Assembly (NCBI RefSeq): GCF_028561755.1 | Contig: NZ_JAQQTD010000001.1 | Span: 124,001-188,000 of the forward strand | Length of the DNA stretch: 64,000 bases | Reading direction: 5' to 3' | Source: Altibacter sp. HG106 | GTDB taxonomy: Bacteria > Bacteroidota > Bacteroidia > Flavobacteriales > Flavobacteriaceae | Part shown: positions 35,248 to 44,952 of the stretch, piece after piece | How positions within the stretch are numbered: the stretch's first letter is position 1 | Layout of the letters: every line of letters begins with the position of its first letter | Made by a program: the position numbers and the translations under genes | The notes under the pieces: model-generated | What the model was told of the DNA's origin: nothing | Seen by the model: only the letters and a program-made list of their open reading frames with translations | Databases searched by the model: none

Positions 35248-37098
35248 TTACGCTTCGACCTTATCCAGTTCAACTTTCAAATTCTCAATAATAAACTCCT
35301 GCCTGTCGGGTGTGTTTTTACCCATATAGAACTTCAGGAGCTCTTCTATACTCATTGCCTTGTCTAACATCACCGGATCCAGACGGATGTCGTCTCCAAT
35401 AAAATGTTGGAATTCGTCAGGAGAGATTTCCCCCAACCCTTTAAATCGCGTGATCTCAGGCTTCGGCTTTAATTTTTCGATGGCGTCGATACGCTCCTGT
35501 TCTGAATAGCAATAAATGGTTTCCTTTTTGTTGCGCACGCGAAAGAGCGGCGTTTGTAAAATATATAAATGCCCCTCTTTGATGACCTCCGGAAAGAATT
35601 GCAGAAAGAAGGTGATCAATAATAACCGAATGTGCATTCCATCTACATCCGCATCCGTGGCGATTACAATATTATTATATCGTAAGTCTTCAATAGAGTC
35701 TTCAATATTTAATGCCGCCTGAAGTAAATTGAATTCTTCATTCTCATATACGATCTTTTTAGAAAGACCATAGCTGTTCAGTGGCTTTCCTTTCAGACTA
35801 AAAACGGCTTGGGTGTTGACATTCCGACTCTTAGTGATACTCCCACTCGCAGAATCTCCCTCGGTAATAAATAAGGTAGTATCCAACCGGTTATCCTTCT
35901 TCATGTCGCCTAAATGCACACGGCAATCGCGTAGTTTTTTGTTGTGCAAACTCGCTTTTTTGGCACGGTCGCGCGCTAGCTTTCGGATACCGCTCAGTTC
36001 TTTGCGCTCTTTCTCTGCTTGCACGATCTTCTTCTGAATCTTTTCAGCAACCCCCGGATTCTTATGTAAAAAGTTATCCAGCTGTGTCTTGACGAAGTCG
36101 TTGACATACGTTCGAACGGTAGGCAATTCTCCGCCCATATCGGTAGAGCCCAACTTGGTTTTCGTCTGACTCTCAAACACGGGTTCCATCACTTTGATGC
36201 TAATCGCTGCGACAATTGATTTACGAATATCGCTGGCATCGTAATTCTTTCCGTAGAAATCACGTAAGGTCTTCACGATCGCCTCGCGGAAAGCCGACTG
36301 ATGGGTTCCTCCTTGCGTGGTATTCTGACCATTCACAAAACTGTGGTATTCTTCGCTATACTGACTCTTGTGATGCGTGATGGCCGTTTCGATGTCATCC
36401 CCCTTCAAATGCACAATGGGATATAACATATCTTCTTTGGCCATGTTGTCTTCCAGCAGATCTTTGAGTCCGTTTTCAGAATAAAACTTCTCTCCATTAA
36501 AATCAATGGTCAAGCCGGGATTCAAGTACACATAATTCCGAAGCATCTTTTCGACGTATTCTTTTCGGAACTTGTAATTCTTGAAAATACTTTCATCGGG
36601 AATAAATATTACCCGCGTGCCCTTGCGCTTGGAAGTCTCTTCAATCTCAGGATTCTCCTTTAATTCTCCCAATTCGAAGGAAGCGCGTTTTAGTTGGCCA
36701 TCCCGAACCGATTCTACCTTGAAGGAGGCCGATAACGCGTTTACTGCCTTGGTACCCACTCCATTAAGTCCAACCGATTTCTTAAAGGCTCGGGTATCAT
36801 ACTTTCCTCCGGTATTCATTTTGGAAACTACGTCTACCACCTTTCCTAGCGGGATACCGCGACCGTAGTCTCGCACCTTCACTTCTTTATCTTTGATGCG
36901 AATCTCGATCGTTTTCCCAGCCCCCATCACAAACTCATCGATACAGTTATCGATTACTTCTTTCAATAGAATATAGATCCCGTCGTCGGCGGAAGAACCA
37001 TCTCCCAGTTTCCCGATATACATTCCGGGACGCATGCGAATATGCTCTTTCCAATCGAGGGAGCGAATGTTCTCTTCGGTATATTGTGATGTTGACAT
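35248..37098 (-). CDS. parE: DNA topoisomerase IV subunit B
   Basis: ATPase subunit of topoisomerase IV. The 616-residue protein has the GHKL ATP-binding site ([16 protein letters not shown]), the transducer domain and the TOPRIM domain ([12 protein letters not shown] and [15 protein letters not shown]). It lies immediately upstream of parC in the same operon. A -7 element lies at 37119-37126. Confidence 0.95.
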   Translation of the reverse strand: MSTSQYTEENIRSLDWKEHIRMRPGMYIGKLGDGSSADDGIYILLKEVIDNCIDEFVMGAGKTIEIRIKDKEVKVRDYGRGIPLGKVVDVVSKMNTGGKYDTRAFKKSVGLNGVGTKAVNALSASFKVESVRDGQLKRASFELGELKENPEIEETSKRKGTRVIFIPDESIFKNYKFRKEYVEKMLRNYVYLNPGLTIDFNGEKFYSENGLKDLLEDNMAKEDMLYPIVHLKGDDIETAITHHKSQYSEEYHSFVNGQNTTQGGTHQSAFREAIVKTLRDFYGKNYDASDIRKSIVAAISIKVMEPVFESQTKTKLGSTDMGGELPTVRTYVNDFVKTQLDNFLHKNPGVAEKIQKKIVQAEKERKELSGIRKLARDRAKKASLHNKKLRDCRVHLGDMKKDNRLDTTLFITEGDSASGSITKSRNVNTQAVFSLKGKPLNSYGLSKKIVYENEEFNLLQAALNIEDSIEDLRYNNIVIATDADVDGMHIRLLLITFFLQFFPEVIKEGHLYILQTPLFRVRNKKETIYCYSEQERIDAIEKLKPKPEITRFKGLGEISPDEFQHFIGDDIRLDPVMLDKAMSIEELLKFYMGKNTPDRQEFIIENLKVELDKVEA

Positions 37099-37118
37099 AA
37101 AAACCTGTGAATAGGCGT

Positions 37119-37126
37119 TAAATATA
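37119..37126 (-). promoter_or_regulatory. Promoter -7 element for parE
   Basis: Minus-strand TATATTTA, one mismatch to TAnnTTTG, 20 bases before the ATG. Confidence 0.4.
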
Positions 37127-37304
37127 GGGTTTCGGCTAAAAAATAGAAACTATACGAGGGGAAAGTAATTAACAATTCCTACGCCGATATTGTTAGTAAT
37201 TATTGGGGTTCGCCTAAGGGTACAATCCTTTACAATTCGCTAAAATTCAATTAACGGAATGTTAAATCAAATCTGCACATCTCGCCTTATAGTATCTTTA
37301 GCAC

Positions 37305-38168
37305 ATGAGAAAATTGACTTTACTTGCCAGCTTACTGCTACTTACCCTCCAACCGCTTATGGCTCAGACCGAAAGCGATAACACCTCGCATCCCTCCCCC
37401 TACGAATGGAGTTGGGTGCGTGACGGAATTTGGACAGGTGCCGCCATTGGTGGCGCTGCCGGAGGTTTTCTTCTAATTCAAAATAAAGACGACATCGATC
37501 CCGAAGAGTTCGCACGAATTGAAAACGACTTAGACGGTGCTATTGATGACATCAATTTTATAGATCGTTGGGCGGCCGGAAACCACGATGAAGATGCGAA
37601 CAAGATCAGCGATATTCCATTTGCTATTTCCTTTGCGGCTCCATTCGCGATGCTTTTTGACGACGAGATTAATGATCATACGGGGCAATATATTGGTTTG
37701 TACATTGAAAGTTTAGCGACCACCGCTGCCATGTACACCATTACTGCCGGACTCGTTGACCGAAGCAGACCTTATGTGTACGATGATTCAGGAGTGACAG
37801 GGCGCGATAGACGTATGAGCAATAATGGACAACGATCTTTCTATTCGGGGCACGTGGCTGCTACCGCGACGGCTACCTTTTTTATGGCCAAAGCGTATAG
37901 CGATTTTAACCCTGATGCTACTGGGAAGTTCTGGGTATGGACAGGTGCTGCCGTCCTTCCGGCCAGTGTGGGATATTTCCGCATTCAGGCGGGACAGCAT
38001 TTTCTTACGGATGTCCTTTTAGGATACACCTTGGGTGCAGCTACCGGAATTCTAGTGCCCGAATTACACAAAAAGAAGAATACCGATCTTTCCTTTTATC
38101 CGGTACGTGGAATCCATAGGTTTTCAGGCGACGAGTATCAGGCCATGGCGTTAAAGTATAGCTTCTAA
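37305..38168 (+). CDS. PAP2-family phosphatase
   Basis: A 287-residue membrane phosphatase with signal peptide (LLASLLLLTLQPLMAQ). The PAP2 motifs are VDRSRPYV (motif 1, first residue of its usual Lys not evident), YSGH (motif 2), and FRIQAGQHFLTD (motif 3). It probably dephosphorylates a lipid phosphate in the periplasmic face, such as undecaprenyl pyrophosphate or lipid A. Its stop overlaps the stop of the opposite glycosyltransferase by 4 bases. Confidence 0.88.
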   Translation: MRKLTLLASLLLLTLQPLMAQTESDNTSHPSPYEWSWVRDGIWTGAAIGGAAGGFLLIQNKDDIDPEEFARIENDLDGAIDDINFIDRWAAGNHDEDANKISDIPFAISFAAPFAMLFDDEINDHTGQYIGLYIESLATTAAMYTITAGLVDRSRPYVYDDSGVTGRDRRMSNNGQRSFYSGHVAATATATFFMAKAYSDFNPDATGKFWVWTGAAVLPASVGYFRIQAGQHFLTDVLLGYTLGAATGILVPELHKKKNTDLSFYPVRGIHRFSGDEYQAMALKYSF

Positions 38169-39610
38169 GGGCGATTTCTGCTGTAAATTGCCACCCATAC
38201 GCCACGGGCTTCAAAGCGTTTGACTTCAGAATAATCTGCTTCTAACCATCGCCATTCTTCATCCGTCAGATTGAAGACATTTGAGTAAAATACGTAGTGC
38301 TGATTTCCATCGAACTTCTGAAACCGTCCCGGTTTTTCATTCAGGTCTATAGCGGAAAATGGCGCAATATTCGGAAAGAAGGATGCAGTTTCTTCAGAAG
38401 AAATATCCGCTACCTCCAAATACTCCAAAGCTTCCAAACGAAGCGAGTAATACGGCTGATGTGCCAGTGACGCATCCCATCCCTGTGCCACTTTCGGTGG
38501 GTATATCCAACCATTTCCTGACAATAAAAGGAGTCCGATGCCTATAGCAGCCGCAGTTCGCAACTTCTTCGGAATGCCTTCGGAAGCCAACGAAAAAAGT
38601 ACCACACACGCCACCAAGAGATACATAGGAAGTAAGTATCGGTGCCCTAGCAAACCTTTCGCCCAAAGCATATTCAAAGGAAGCAAGCAACAAACCACGA
38701 GCGCAAGCCATAGCAAAGGCTTCATTTTTTTCTGAAAGAGCTGTTTTTGGTACTTCACTAGCAGAATTCCCAAGACCAACCAAATTCCAATTCTTCCAAA
38801 ATCAATGAGGCGCCATCCCAAGATGCCAATATTCCGAAGAAACCCAGTCCAACCCACACGCGCAAAACTTTCGGCCCAGGGTGAATCAGCGTGAAAACCA
38901 ACCCAACCTTTAACGGCATAGTGATAGCCAAAATAGGTCAGAAAAATAAAGACCGCTGGAAGGTACGCGAGACTTTTTCTGAAAAGGTTTTTAACAATGG
39001 ATTTTTTAGCATCTTTAAGAGATATCGTCAGGAATATGTCCAGAAGCAATACGCAAAAAGCGATCATCATTCCGCGCATGCTAATTAAGAACAAGAGCGC
39101 GACACTCACAGCAATGCCTTTGCGGGAATTGCTTAATACCGAATTGACCAACCATAGAAACGCGAACACCAACGGTATATCGGGGGTTACTAGGGTCAAC
39201 TGACTCGAAAGTGTGGGATCCAATAGTATGAGAAACGTGACAACTCCCGCCCAGGGAGCCGAAATAAACCGCTGCGAAAGTCGCTGTAATTGGTACACGA
39301 TGCCAATCCCAAACGGAAGCATCAGTAAATGGCCTATCCAAAGCGTTTTTCCGAAGAGCTTCCAAAACACGGCCAAGACCCAGCCAAAAGTCGGAATATG
39401 ACCGCTATCCAAATGTGTGGGAAGCAACACAGAACCAAAATTCGTATCGAAAAAGAAGAGTGCATGTTTGGAGGCGAGCTGCACCGTGTCCCAGAAGAAA
39501 AAATTGGACAGACTGCTTAACACCAGCACCAATACGTAGCTGTAGGAACCTCCTAGGAACAGTTTAGAGATAGTTGTATTATTGAGCCGCATCCTGCTCA
39601 AAGATAGCAT
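38165..39610 (-). CDS. ArnT-like membrane glycosyltransferase (GT-C type)
   Basis: A 481-residue protein with about ten transmembrane helices and a short soluble C-terminal domain. The first loop has the acidic LDSGHIPTFGW that in GT39/GT83 enzymes holds the catalytic Asp. The predicted donor is a lipid-linked sugar and the acceptor on the periplasmic face is unknown. Start could be M7 at 39592. It overlaps the GT2 gene by up to 32 bases, so they form an operon; together they resemble a dolichol-phosphate sugar synthase and transferase pair. Confidence 0.78.
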   Translation of the reverse strand: MLSLSRMRLNNTTISKLFLGGSYSYVLVLVLSSLSNFFFWDTVQLASKHALFFFDTNFGSVLLPTHLDSGHIPTFGWVLAVFWKLFGKTLWIGHLLMLPFGIGIVYQLQRLSQRFISAPWAGVVTFLILLDPTLSSQLTLVTPDIPLVFAFLWLVNSVLSNSRKGIAVSVALLFLISMRGMMIAFCVLLLDIFLTISLKDAKKSIVKNLFRKSLAYLPAVFIFLTYFGYHYAVKGWVGFHADSPWAESFARVGWTGFLRNIGILGWRLIDFGRIGIWLVLGILLVKYQKQLFQKKMKPLLWLALVVCCLLPLNMLWAKGLLGHRYLLPMYLLVACVVLFSLASEGIPKKLRTAAAIGIGLLLLSGNGWIYPPKVAQGWDASLAHQPYYSLRLEALEYLEVADISSEETASFFPNIAPFSAIDLNEKPGRFQKFDGNQHYVFYSNVFNLTDEEWRWLEADYSEVKRFEARGVWVAIYSRNRP

Positions 39611-40334
39611 ACTTTACCCGAAGGGTTTTCGAGAGGAAATATCGAAACGAAGTGTAGAGAACACCCAGTCCGTATACCGTACTTCGCTTCAGGTTGATGG
39701 AGGAAGCCTCTTCAAAATATTTGGTAGGACAGGTTATTTCGGCAATGGCATGCCCTTGATGGCAGATTTGCGCCAGCATTTGATTATCAAAAACAAAATC
39801 ATCTGAGTTTCTTTCGAAAGCGATACTCCGCAATACTTCAGAAGAGAACGCCCGATATCCGGTATGATATTCAGACAGCTTTTGATTCATTAAAATATTC
39901 TGCGTAAGTGTTAAGAAGCGATTGGCAACATACTTATACAACGGCATGCCCCCTTGCAACGCTCCTTTTCCCAAAATTCGCGACCCCAACACCACCGGAT
40001 ATACCTCATGAGCAATCAAGTAACACATGGAGTGGATCAGTTTTGGAGTGTATTGGTAATCAGGATGCAACATCACGACAATATCGGCACCAAGCTCGAG
40101 CGCCTTTCGGTAGCAGGATTTTTGATTTCCGCCATAGCCTTTGTTTGACTCGTGTTTGATGACATGCGTTACCCCTATTTTTTGTGCCAGTTCGTAGGTG
40201 TTATCGGTACTAAAGTCATCGACCAAGATTACCTCATCTACGATATCGAACGGTATTTCCCGATACGTTTGTTCTAAGGTACGCGCTGCGTTATAGGCAG
40301 GTAAAACGACCGCTACTTTTTTATTCTTGATCAT
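39579..40334 (-). CDS. Family 2 glycosyltransferase (DPM1-like)
   Basis: A 251-residue soluble or membrane-associated GT-A enzyme. VVLPAYNAARTLEQTYREIP, DEVILVDDFSTDNTYEL and VVMLHPDYQYTPKLIH show the nucleotide-sugar-binding DxD-like sites. It resembles polyprenyl-phosphate sugar synthases that charge a lipid carrier, which would supply the neighbouring GT-C transferase. Sugar unknown. Confidence 0.88.
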   Translation of the reverse strand: MIKNKKVAVVLPAYNAARTLEQTYREIPFDIVDEVILVDDFSTDNTYELAQKIGVTHVIKHESNKGYGGNQKSCYRKALELGADIVVMLHPDYQYTPKLIHSMCYLIAHEVYPVVLGSRILGKGALQGGMPLYKYVANRFLTLTQNILMNQKLSEYHTGYRAFSSEVLRSIAFERNSDDFVFDNQMLAQICHQGHAIAEITCPTKYFEEASSINLKRSTVYGLGVLYTSFRYFLSKTLRVKYAIFEQDAAQ

Positions 40335-40411
40335 GGTAAGCTGCGTTGTGCAACAAAAATAGTATTGTTTGGTAACTGAGCAGCCGAATTAAGAAAAATC
40401 TTCTTAGTGTC

Positions 40412-41506
40412 TTATACATTAAAACGGAAATGCATCACATCGCCGTCCTTCACCACGTATTCTTTTCCTTCGACACCTAACTTTCCGGCTTCGCGAACTT
40501 TGGCCTCGCTGCCATAGGTTACGTAGTCATCGTATTTAATCACTTCAGCGCGAATGAACCCTTTTTCGAAATCGGTATGAATGACACCGGCTGCTTGTGG
40601 TGCGGTTGCTCCCACCGGGATGGTCCAGGCGCGTACTTCTTTCTCGCCGGCCGTAAAATAGGTTTGTAGGTCTAGAAGTTGATAAGCCCCGCGAATTAGT
40701 TTAGAAGCACCTGCTTCTTCGAGCCCCAGATCCTCTAAAAACAATTGACGCTCTTCGAAGGTGTCTAATTCGGTAATATCGGCTTCGGTTCCCACCGCAA
40801 GCACGAGCACCTCTGCATGCTCATCGGCTACTGCTGCCTTCACCCGTTCCACATACTCGTTTCCGCTAGCCGCTGCATTTTCGTCCACATTACAAACATA
40901 CATGACGGGTTTGGAGGTGATCAGTTGCATCGGCTTGACGTAGGTTTCGCGTTGTTCTTCGGAAACCTGAATGGCGCGAACCGAAACACCTGATTCTAAC
41001 CCTTTTTTGATCGTTTCCAATACGTCCTGTTCCTTCTTCGCTTCCTTATCTCCTGTACGTGCCGCGCGGAACACTTTTTCAATTCGTTTTTCAACCGTTT
41101 CCAAATCCTTCAACTGAAGCTCCATATCGATGGTTTCCTTATCGCGAATAGGGTCTACGCTTCCATCAACATGTATCACATTGTCATTATCAAAACAGCG
41201 AAGCACGTGCAGAATAGCATCGGTCTCCCGAATATTTCCTAAAAACTGATTGCCAAGTCCCTCTCCTTTGCTAGCCCCTTTTACAAGACCCGCAATATCA
41301 ACAATCTCAACGGTTGCCGGCACTACGCGCTCGGGCTGAACCAGCGACTCCAATTTCTCTAGTCGCGGATCGGGCACGTTAACAACACCGATATTGGGTT
41401 CGATGGTACAGAACGGAAAATTAGCGCTCTGCGCCTTTGCGTTCGAGAGACAGTTAAATAAAGTCGATTTTCCAACATTAGGGAGGCCTACAATTCCAGC
41501 TTTCAT
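40412..41506 (-). CDS. ychF: Redox-regulated ATPase YchF (Obg-like)
   Basis: Ribosome-associated P-loop ATPase of the Obg superfamily, binding ATP rather than GTP. The 364-residue protein starts at ATG 41506 ([17 protein letters not shown]). The Walker A motif GLPNVGKST, switch [17 protein letters not shown], the TGS-like C-terminal domain, and [14 protein letters not shown] match. A longer frame upstream (26 more residues) lacks similarity. Confidence 0.96.
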   Translation of the reverse strand: MKAGIVGLPNVGKSTLFNCLSNAKAQSANFPFCTIEPNIGVVNVPDPRLEKLESLVQPERVVPATVEIVDIAGLVKGASKGEGLGNQFLGNIRETDAILHVLRCFDNDNVIHVDGSVDPIRDKETIDMELQLKDLETVEKRIEKVFRAARTGDKEAKKEQDVLETIKKGLESGVSVRAIQVSEEQRETYVKPMQLITSKPVMYVCNVDENAAASGNEYVERVKAAVADEHAEVLVLAVGTEADITELDTFEERQLFLEDLGLEEAGASKLIRGAYQLLDLQTYFTAGEKEVRAWTIPVGATAPQAAGVIHTDFEKGFIRAEVIKYDDYVTYGSEAKVREAGKLGVEGKEYVVKDGDVMHFRFNV

Positions 41507-41633
41507 AAGGTGTTTTTTAGCGGCTGCAAATATACGGTTTCGATTTCTAATTTGTGTGAAAAAAGAAATTCTAATAGCCATCAAACCGTCTTTTTTGTAT
41601 CTTACGCCACGTTAACTTTAATATTTACAATTG

Positions 41634-42032
41634 ATGAAAAAGATAGGACTTGTCGCTTTTTTCTTTATCGCCGGAGGATTCCTCATGCAGGCGCAGGAAG
41701 TTGAAGTACAGCAAAACACCAAGCAAACAATAGAAACAGAGTCGGAAGTAGAAAAAGAGGTAGCTGAAGAAGCGGAAGAAGATGAGTTACTGCTGAAAAA
41801 ACTAACGCCAGAACAGCAAAAAGCGGCTGCAAAATTAAATACCAACGCCGGACGACAAAAAATGCTTGCCAAGAAAGAGAAGCAAAAAGTAAAGCGGAAG
41901 GTGAAAAAGGAGAAGATAACCAAGGAGCAGATGAAGAAACGAGAGCAGCTCCGCAAAGAAGGGAAGTTAGAAACCGACGCAGATATCAAGGCGGAAAAAC
42001 AGAAAAAGAAAGATTCAGATCCCGATCAATAA
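41634..42032 (+). CDS. Secreted lysine/glutamate-rich protein
   Basis: A 132-residue exported protein with signal peptide (MKKIGLVAFFFIAGGFLMQAQ). The mature part is very charged and low in complexity: an acidic first third and a basic last half (KKEKQKVKRKVKKEK). It likely forms an extended or coiled-coil structure. No domain recognised. Start at ATG 41634. A bidirectional terminator overlaps its stop. Confidence 0.62.
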   Translation: MKKIGLVAFFFIAGGFLMQAQEVEVQQNTKQTIETESEVEKEVAEEAEEDELLLKKLTPEQQKAAAKLNTNAGRQKMLAKKEKQKVKRKVKKEKITKEQMKKREQLRKEGKLETDADIKAEKQKKKDSDPDQ

Positions 42033-42060
42033 AAAAAGCTCCCAACCGGGAGCTTTTTTT
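42031..42060. terminator. Bidirectional terminator
   Basis: AAGCTCCC/GGGAGCTT stem with short AACC-type loop, A-run left and T-run right, between two convergent genes. Confidence 0.93.
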
Positions 42061-42856
42061 AGGGTAATAATGCTTTCATGAGAGGTTCGTATTGTGGGTG
42101 CTTTCGAACACGCATATGCCCAACTTCTGGTAATTCGTGAAAGCTTCCCAGGCCTTTCGGAATACTATCAAAGAGACGTCTACCACTACTAATAGGAACG
42201 ATGGGATCTTCGGTGCCATGAAAAATAGTTACGGGGCAGGCCACCTCACGCATAAAGGCATAGGTAGGCATATGAAATTTGAGCAAACTTCCCACTGGTA
42301 TGATCGGAAATCTTCGCTTTGCGACGTCTTCAATGCTAAAAAACGGAGCTTCGAGAATAAGCTGCCTGGGTTGGTTCTTACTCGCTACAAACGTTGCGAA
42401 TGTAGTGCCTAACGATCTACCATAGACGGTAATTTCTTCTTCGGAAAAATACCTCTTGGCTACATCGTATATTTTTTGGGCATCAAGATAAAACTTGGTT
42501 TCGTCGATACTGCCAGAACTCTTTCCATACGAACGGTAATCGTATACCAACACATCATAACCATACGCGATATAATCTTGCATCACACGTCCCCAGCGAG
42601 AAAGATCGCCCGCATTGCCGTGATAATAGACCAGTATCCCCTTGGGGTTTTCCGAAGAAAAATGCAGCGCATTTAAAGTGACGCTATCGTCTACTTCCAC
42701 ATTAATTTCTTCAAAGGCAGTTGCAAAGCAGTACTGAAAATCACTCGGAAGCGGATCGGGAAGAAAGAGCATTTTTTCTTGAGAAACGTAGAGGAACGCC
42801 ACCAATAACACATAGAAGCAGCCAAGGCCAATAAGGAATCTTCGCAGGTATTTCAT
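42059..42856 (-). CDS. Alpha/beta hydrolase (serine), copy 1
   Basis: A 265-residue hydrolase with an N-terminal membrane anchor (about 5-25) and nucleophile elbow YGRSLGT, plus HGTEDPIVP and a final VGHM. Resembles YqkD/BEM46-type enzymes, which act on acyl or peptide esters. The neighbour 42853-43716 is a close paralogue, overlapping by 4 bases, so tandem duplication is likely. Substrate unknown. Confidence 0.85.
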   Translation of the reverse strand: MKYLRRFLIGLGCFYVLLVAFLYVSQEKMLFLPDPLPSDFQYCFATAFEEINVEVDDSVTLNALHFSSENPKGILVYYHGNAGDLSRWGRVMQDYIAYGYDVLVYDYRSYGKSSGSIDETKFYLDAQKIYDVAKRYFSEEEITVYGRSLGTTFATFVASKNQPRQLILEAPFFSIEDVAKRRFPIIPVGSLLKFHMPTYAFMREVACPVTIFHGTEDPIVPISSGRRLFDSIPKGLGSFHELPEVGHMRVRKHPQYEPLMKALLP

Positions 42857-43716
42857 TTGGCGTCCGTAATGGATTTTTTGGGGTGACTGGTTGTATTCAA
42901 ATCGATAGCCGCTTTTTTATAATGAATGATATCATTGAGGATATGATGGTACGATTCAAAGGTATTTAAATTTTTGTGCCCCCCTCCTACCACGGGCCAC
43001 AAACGGGTCATTTTAGGTCTGATTTTAGACAACTTCACGCTGCTCTTGAAAGGAATAAGGCCGTCTTGTGTTCCATGAATGATATGAATGGGGCAGCCTA
43101 CTTCCTTGATCCATTTATACGTTGGCATCGGAAACTTGATGATGAGGGATAGCGGCATGAAGGGCATGTAACGCGTCGCTACCTGTGTCAAGCTATAATA
43201 TGGGGCGTCTAAGATGAGCATTTTAGGATGGTTCATAGACGCCAATTTTGTGGCGAAGCCCGAACCCAAAGAGCGCCCATACAAGATAATATACGACTGT
43301 GAGACACGCTCCCTAATTTTATTATAGACGTATTGGAGATCGGCTGCAATATTTTCTTGTGTACGTCTTCCGGTGCTTTTTCCGAAGCCACGATAATCAA
43401 CCATGATCACGTCGTACTGGTGACGCGTAAAATCGACTGCAAACTTTCCCCAACCACGAATACTCTTGGAATTTCCCTTCAAATAGAGGACAACACCTTT
43501 TGGATTTTCGGTTTTGAAATGCAATCCGTTAATCGTGGCTCCGTCTTTGGTCGTCAAATTGTATTCATCTACCTCTTGATTTTCGTAAATAAATTGGTAG
43601 GAGGCAGGTAGTTTTTCAGGTTTAAAAAAGAAATAATCCTGTAAGTAATACAAGAGAATGCTTACGATCACATAAATGACCAAGGTCCACAATACGATAT
43701 GAAGGAAGACCACCAT
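42853..43716 (-). CDS. Alpha/beta hydrolase (serine), copy 2
   Basis: A 287-residue paralogue of the preceding gene, with an N-terminal helix (about 8-27), nucleophile LYGRSLGSGF, HGTQDGLIPF and GGGHKN with the catalytic His. The two differ mostly at the C-terminus, where this one has a Lys-rich extra tail (HPKKSITDAK). It is upstream in the same operon. Possible functional divergence after duplication. Confidence 0.85.
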   Translation of the reverse strand: MVVFLHIVLWTLVIYVIVSILLYYLQDYFFFKPEKLPASYQFIYENQEVDEYNLTTKDGATINGLHFKTENPKGVVLYLKGNSKSIRGWGKFAVDFTRHQYDVIMVDYRGFGKSTGRRTQENIAADLQYVYNKIRERVSQSYIILYGRSLGSGFATKLASMNHPKMLILDAPYYSLTQVATRYMPFMPLSLIIKFPMPTYKWIKEVGCPIHIIHGTQDGLIPFKSSVKLSKIRPKMTRLWPVVGGGHKNLNTFESYHHILNDIIHYKKAAIDLNTTSHPKKSITDAK

Positions 43717-43890
43717 AAAACGAAGGTACTAAAAAACGGGAGTTGAAGCCTAGTGAATGTTGCAACTGGCTGACTATCAAGAACACTTACCGGGTCTGTT
43801 TTAAGGGATTTTATGATAAATAGTGTTAAACACCAGAAATTTTAGCACACTCTTATTACCGCCTTATCTGTTTTTAACGGCTACGCAAGC

Positions 43891-43898
43891 TACATTTG
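43891..43898 (+). promoter_or_regulatory. Promoter -7 element for 43933 gene
   Basis: TACATTTG, exact TAnnTTTG match, 34 bases before the ATG. A T-run at 43870-43875 may serve as the -33 region. Confidence 0.55.
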
Positions 43899-43932
43899 AA
43901 TTGTAATAATCATAAACCTAAAACTGATATTT

Positions 43933-44481
43933 ATGAAGAAGATACTGATCGTAGTTGCATTTGCTGCTTTTGCAGGAGCGTATGCACAGGAAACCAAAAA
44001 CGAAAATAAGACGACCGTTACGACAAAAACACAAACGCGTGTTACCGATAATAGCGGTGTGAATGTAACGACCAAAGAAACCAAGAAAACAGCAACCCAA
44101 GAATTGGCCCTGCGTGGTTTTGATGGAACGCACAATTTTAACGCAGTAATGACTCCTAGCAATGTTAATACAGACGTAGATTATTCTTATGGTGGAGATA
44201 CCTACCGTTTTCAAACAGCGGATACTGGATATACTATCATGACCGGAGAAAATGGGGAAACGAATTACGCGCGTATCCGTCCATCATCTCAAAAGGGATA
44301 CTATATCGTTACCCAGGATGGAAACAATTCTATGGGGTATTTTAATAGTGATGGTGACTTCGTAGTGGAAAGCTACGACCCTGATAACGACGGAGTGATG
44401 AACTACGTTTACAAGATTGAGTATAATGACGATATGAAGATGAAGAAGAACAAAATGAAGAAAGATAAGATGGAGAAATAA
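43933..44481 (+). CDS. Secreted protein with charged tail, unknown
   Basis: A 182-residue exported protein with signal peptide (MKKILIVVAFAAFAGAYAQ). After a Thr/Lys-rich linker a globular part contains repeated Tyr/Gly turns (YSYGGDTYRFQTADTGY and YYIVTQDGNNSMGYFNSDGDF). The end is basic and Met-rich (MKMKKNKMKKDKMEK). No known domain recognised. A strong terminator follows. Confidence 0.65.
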   Translation: MKKILIVVAFAAFAGAYAQETKNENKTTVTTKTQTRVTDNSGVNVTTKETKKTATQELALRGFDGTHNFNAVMTPSNVNTDVDYSYGGDTYRFQTADTGYTIMTGENGETNYARIRPSSQKGYYIVTQDGNNSMGYFNSDGDFVVESYDPDNDGVMNYVYKIEYNDDMKMKKNKMKKDKMEK

Positions 44482-44500
44482 TTCATCTGTAGACCAAAAA

Positions 44501-44523
44501 AAAGCGAGGCTGTGCCTCGCTTT
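44501..44523. terminator. Bidirectional terminator
   Basis: Perfect stem AAAGCGAGGC/GCCTCGCTTT with a 3-base loop and a T-run, between convergent genes 43933 and the ferredoxin. Confidence 0.94.
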
Positions 44524-44541
44524 TTTTGTTTATATAGATTT

Positions 44542-44892
44542 CTAATCGTTGTGCATAAACGCCTGTTTCTGTAGCAAGACGTCTTCGCTTTCTACGTGAT
44601 CTTCATCGGGAACACAGCAGTCCACAGGACATACGGCTGCACATTGTGGTTCTTCGTGAAATCCTTTACACTCAGTACACTTATCGGGTACAATATAATA
44701 GATTTCGTCACTCACAGGTTCTTGTGCTTCATTGGCATTGGCGGCCTTTCCATTCGGTAATACTATATTTCCTTCTAGATCGGTACCGTCTGCATAACGC
44801 CAATCATCTGCTCCTTCATATATTGCCGTATTTGGACACTCAGGTTCGCAAGCACCGCAATTAATACATTCATCTGTTATTACAATAGCCAT
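44542..44892 (-). CDS. 4Fe-4S dicluster ferredoxin
   Basis: A 116-residue ferredoxin with two clusters: [12 protein letters not shown] near the start and a [23 protein letters not shown] (positions 75-97) with an expanded Cys spacing, as in Allochromatium-type ferredoxins. It transfers low-potential electrons. Start at ATG 44892 ([13 protein letters not shown]) rather than nine residues earlier. Lies next to, and diverges from, an acyl-CoA reductase. Confidence 0.93.
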   Translation of the reverse strand: MAIVITDECINCGACEPECPNTAIYEGADDWRYADGTDLEGNIVLPNGKAANANEAQEPVSDEIYYIVPDKCTECKGFHEEPQCAAVCPVDCCVPDEDHVESEDVLLQKQAFMHND

Positions 44893-44952
44893 AGCATTTC
44901 TTTTTCTAACTTTGCGCAAATTTAATGCCTAGAAAGGGCAACTCCAAACATT

